A stretch of DNA of 64,000 nt from Streptomyces sp. AC1-42W (GTDB lineage Bacteria > Actinomycetota > Actinomycetes > Streptomycetales > Streptomycetaceae), in the NCBI RefSeq assembly GCF_003248355.1, contig NZ_QKWY01000002.1, forward strand, positions 2,852,001 through 2,916,000, written 5' to 3'. The first letter of the stretch is position 1; the number at the start of each line of letters is the position of its first letter. The notes beneath the pieces were generated by a model that did not search any database, was not told the origin of the DNA, and saw only the letters and a list, made by a program, of their open reading frames with translations. This document shows, in pieces, positions 61,915-64,000 of this stretch. The position numbers and the translations under genes are program-made.

Positions 61915-62016
61915 CCGGCGCCGTGATAGCGGACCCGTACGGGGGAAGGGCAGGTCAGCGGCCCGCGATCGTGGGAGCGCGACCAGCGGAAGGCGGCGCC
62001 GGCGCCGTGATAGCGG
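61915..62016. promoter_or_regulatory. 18-bp direct repeat, 84 bp apart, in the divergent regulator promoter region
   Basis: CCGGCGCCGTGATAGCGG occurs at 61915-61932 and exactly again at 61999-62016. A degenerate copy (GTGCCGTGAATCCGG) follows at 62036-62050, then a possible -10, TAGCTT, at 62058-62063 ahead of the + strand gene. The 84-bp offset equals eight turns of B-DNA. This is the main content of the 347-bp gap 61759-62105. Confidence 0.55.
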
Positions 62017-62105
62017 GGCGATAGGGGCGGGGGCGGTGCCGTGAATCCGGCTGTTCCTAGCTTGGTGTCCAGAAGGAAACGGAACACCGACGAAGGGACA
62101 GTCCG

Positions 62106-62306
62106 ATGACGAAGAACACCACCACCCGCAACGCCCTCCGCGCCGCCTTCGCCACCGTCGCCGTCGTGATCGTCACCGGCATCGGCGTCCAGGCCGGCTG
62201 GGCCGACGACGCCTCCGGCACCGGCACCCAGCCGACCGGCACCAGCAGCACCGCGACGCCCGCCCCGACCACCACCGGCTCCACCGACAACAACCCCTGG
62301 GACTGA
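62106..62306 (+). CDS. Tiny secreted Thr/Ser-rich peptide
   Basis: A 66-residue protein starting at ATG 62106 behind GAAGGGA. Its first ~33 residues are a signal peptide (MTKNTTTRNALRAAFATVAV, then VIVTGIGVQAGWA). The mature part is a short Thr/Ser/Pro-rich tail ending STDNNPWD. It is the only + strand gene in the cluster and lies between two regulators, convergent with the AfsR-like gene (30 bp gap). Similar small secreted proteins near AfsR-like regulators exist in Streptomyces, but no function is established here. Confidence 0.65.
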   Translation: MTKNTTTRNALRAAFATVAVVIVTGIGVQAGWADDASGTGTQPTGTSSTATPAPTTTGSTDNNPWD

Positions 62307-62336
62307 CCTCGCCCGATACCAGGTGGCGCAGGGCTT

Positions 62337-64000
62337 CTAGCCCGCGCCGAGCAGCCGCCGGGTCTCCGCCAGTTCCCGCTTCATACCCCGGCTCGTGAAG
62401 ACCTCCAGCGCGGGGGCCAGCAGTTCACGGGAACGCCCCGGCTCGTCCGCCAGCAGCCGCGCCAGATCCAGGCGGGCCAGCGCACCACCACCGAAGTCCA
62501 TGATCTGCTCCCGGGCCGCGACGGCCCGGTCGAAGAAGTACGTGGCCCGGTCCGGCCGGCCCATCAGCACGAAGGCCTGACCCAGGTCCCGCAGCAGATG
62601 CCCCTCGCCGATCACATCACCGGAATCCCGGCACAGCTCCAGGACCTCCGTGAACGTCAGCACCGCGAGATCCAGCTCGCCCCGCTCCAGCAGGAGTTGG
62701 CCCACCCGGCGCAGCGTCCGCGCCCGGCCGCCGAGATAGCCCACCCCGTCGTAGATCTCCAGCGCCTCGTCCAACTGCGCCTGCGCCGCGTCCGTCTCGC
62801 CGCGCCGCATCCGGATATGGGCGCTCTGCGTCAGCACGATCGCCCGCCCCACCACGTCACCGGCCCGGTCGAAGTCGGCCAGCGACCGCGCGTACAGCTC
62901 CAGCGCGACGTCGTCCGCGCCGTTCGTCCGGGCGATCAGCGCCATGTCGCGGCGGCACAGCGCCTCGCCCTGCGGCTCGTCCAGCGCCTGGAACACGTCC
63001 AGCGCCGAACTCAGCGCCTGGCGGGCCATGTCGAACTCGTTGCGGCACATGTACAGCGAACCGAGCGAAGCCCGTACGGCGGCGGTGCCGCGCAGATTTC
63101 CGGCCTTGCGCACGGCGGCCAGCGCCCGTACGTGGGTCTGCTCCCACAGGTCGTAGTGGCCCCGCACCTCGAACAGGGTGACCAGGGTCGTCGCCAGATT
63201 CCAGCTCACATCGTGCAGACCCTCGTCGGCGGCGTGCTCCACCATGCCGCACAGCGCGCCCTGCTCCGCGTCGAACCAGGCCAGCGGATCGGCGAGCAGA
63301 TCACCCGTGCACGACGGGGGCGGCGCCCAGCGCGGCGCGTCACCGTGCAGCACGGTGAAGTCGCCGCCGTACACCTTGCGATGGGCCTCCTGCGCCAGAT
63401 ACATCCAGCCGCCCGCCATCCGCGCGAGCGCGTCCCGGCGCACCTCCGGGCCGTCGTGCGCGGCCAGTTGCTCGCGCGCGTAGACGCGGATGATCTCGTG
63501 GAACTGGTAGCGGTAGCCGCCGGTCCGCTCCACGCCGACGACATCCAGCATCTGCATGTCGACCAGCGGCTCCAGCAGATCGGACGGAACCGGCCGATCG
63601 TCGTCGAGGAGCGCGCCCGCCAGCCAGCCCGGCAGCGTCGGCGTCCGCGACATGCTCAGCAGCCGCAGCAGCCCCCGGTCCTCGGGCGCCAGCCCGTTGT
63701 ACGTGAGGGAGAGGCTGGCCCGCATCGTCATCTCGCCGTGCGCCAGCTCGTCCAGCCGGTGCCGTTCGTTGGCGAGCCGGTGCACCATCGACGCCAGCGT
63801 CCAGTGCGGCCGGGCAGCGAGCCGGGCGGCCACGATCCGCAACGCCAGCGGCAGCCGCCCCACCGTACGCACCAGCGCCTCCGCCGACGCGGCCTCGCCC
63901 TCGACGCGCTCCTCCCCGATGATCCGCGACAGCAGCCGCAGCGCCCGCTCCTCGTCCAGGACGTCCAGCTCCACGCGGTACGCGCCCGGCAGCGCGGTCA
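62337..64000 (-). CDS. AfsR-like NB-ARC/TPR regulator (5' part outside window)
   Basis: The frame is open to the window's right edge and ends at TAG 62339-62337, leaving about 554 C-terminal residues. The visible part begins in the NB-ARC domain (VELDVLDEERALRLLSRIIGEERV, VGRLPLALRIVAARLA) and passes through the winged helix (RFHEIIRVYAREQL-like FHEIIRVYAREQLAAHD). It ends in about five tetratricopeptide-like repeats (for example AAVRASLGSLYMCRNEFDMARQALSSALDVF). Known: AfsR/SARP proteins have an N-terminal OmpR-like DNA-binding and BTAD domain that binds direct repeats near -35. That part is not visible here, so SARP identity is inferred. It is a candidate activator for the CGGCAG boxes. Confidence 0.85.
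   Translation of the reverse strand, partial: TALPGAYRVELDVLDEERALRLLSRIIGEERVEGEAASAEALVRTVGRLPLALRIVAARLAARPHWTLASMVHRLANERHRLDELAHGEMTMRASLSLTYNGLAPEDRGLLRLLSMSRTPTLPGWLAGALLDDDRPVPSDLLEPLVDMQMLDVVGVERTGGYRYQFHEIIRVYAREQLAAHDGPEVRRDALARMAGGWMYLAQEAHRKVYGGDFTVLHGDAPRWAPPPSCTGDLLADPLAWFDAEQGALCGMVEHAADEGLHDVSWNLATTLVTLFEVRGHYDLWEQTHVRALAAVRKAGNLRGTAAVRASLGSLYMCRNEFDMARQALSSALDVFQALDEPQGEALCRRDMALIARTNGADDVALELYARSLADFDRAGDVVGRAIVLTQSAHIRMRRGETDAAQAQLDEALEIYDGVGYLGGRARTLRRVGQLLLERGELDLAVLTFTEVLELCRDSGDVIGEGHLLRDLGQAFVLMGRPDRATYFFDRAVAAREQIMDFGGGALARLDLARLLADEPGRSRELLAPALEVFTSRGMKRELAETRRLLGAG

Overview
This is a high-G+C actinobacterial chromosome segment, almost certainly Streptomyces. Codon use is strongly GC3-biased, and the content fits: a pSAM2-like integrative element, a class F-type sortase, AfsR-like and XRE/NB-ARC regulators, and a large NRPS cluster. 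No tRNA, rRNA or CRISPR array was seen.

Layout. (1) 1-3.76 kb: right part of an actinomycete integrative and conjugative element. It holds a GntR-type repressor, a rolling-circle rep gene broken by a 1-nt deletion, xis, int and a strong terminator. (2) 3.8-17.0 kb: a polymorphic-toxin locus. A 2647-aa Rhs protein carries a Hint domain and a low-GC toxin tip, and a probable immunity gene lies downstream. A DNRLRE/FG-GAP surface protein is divergent to it, followed by a small lipoprotein and a decayed SUKH-like immunity gene. (3) 17.1-25.7 kb: ordinary chromosome with a P450, a sugar ABC transporter plus ROK kinase, an IS982-family insertion at the kinase stop codon, a membrane protein, and a secreted protein with a sortase. 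(4) 25.7 to >64 kb: an NRPS biosynthetic cluster, all on the minus strand except one tiny secreted peptide.

The NRPS cluster has two arms separated by a terminator at 32380-32416. The assembly-line arm reads 60232 to 32431: a 4220-aa (C-A-T)x4 enzyme, a type II thioesterase, an Fe(II)/2-oxoglutarate dioxygenase, a stand-alone A-T with the textbook Gln code (DAQDLGVVD), an unusual C-T-C-(remnant A)-T protein, an A-C-T-C-A-T-TE terminal enzyme, and an MbtH protein. Three consecutive carrier domains have no A domain in the normal place, so they must be loaded by the stand-alone A-T, by the N-terminal A of the last enzyme, or by both. The precursor and tailoring arm reads 32277 to 25695: cobalamin-binding glutamate mutase S-type subunit, a mutase E-type subunit fused in frame to an AsnRS-like amide ligase, an FMN glutamate-synthase-like protein, a small unknown protein, an MFS exporter and an Sfp-type PPTase. 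The simplest hypothesis is Glu to 3-methylaspartate to 3-methylasparagine (an isomer of Gln), feeding the A-less modules. A shared 9-mer (GAGCGGCAG on the + strand) within clusters of CGGCAG repeats lies upstream of three of the transcription units and suggests one dedicated activator. The right end holds an XRE/NB-ARC regulator and the C-terminal part of an AfsR-like regulator that runs off the window.
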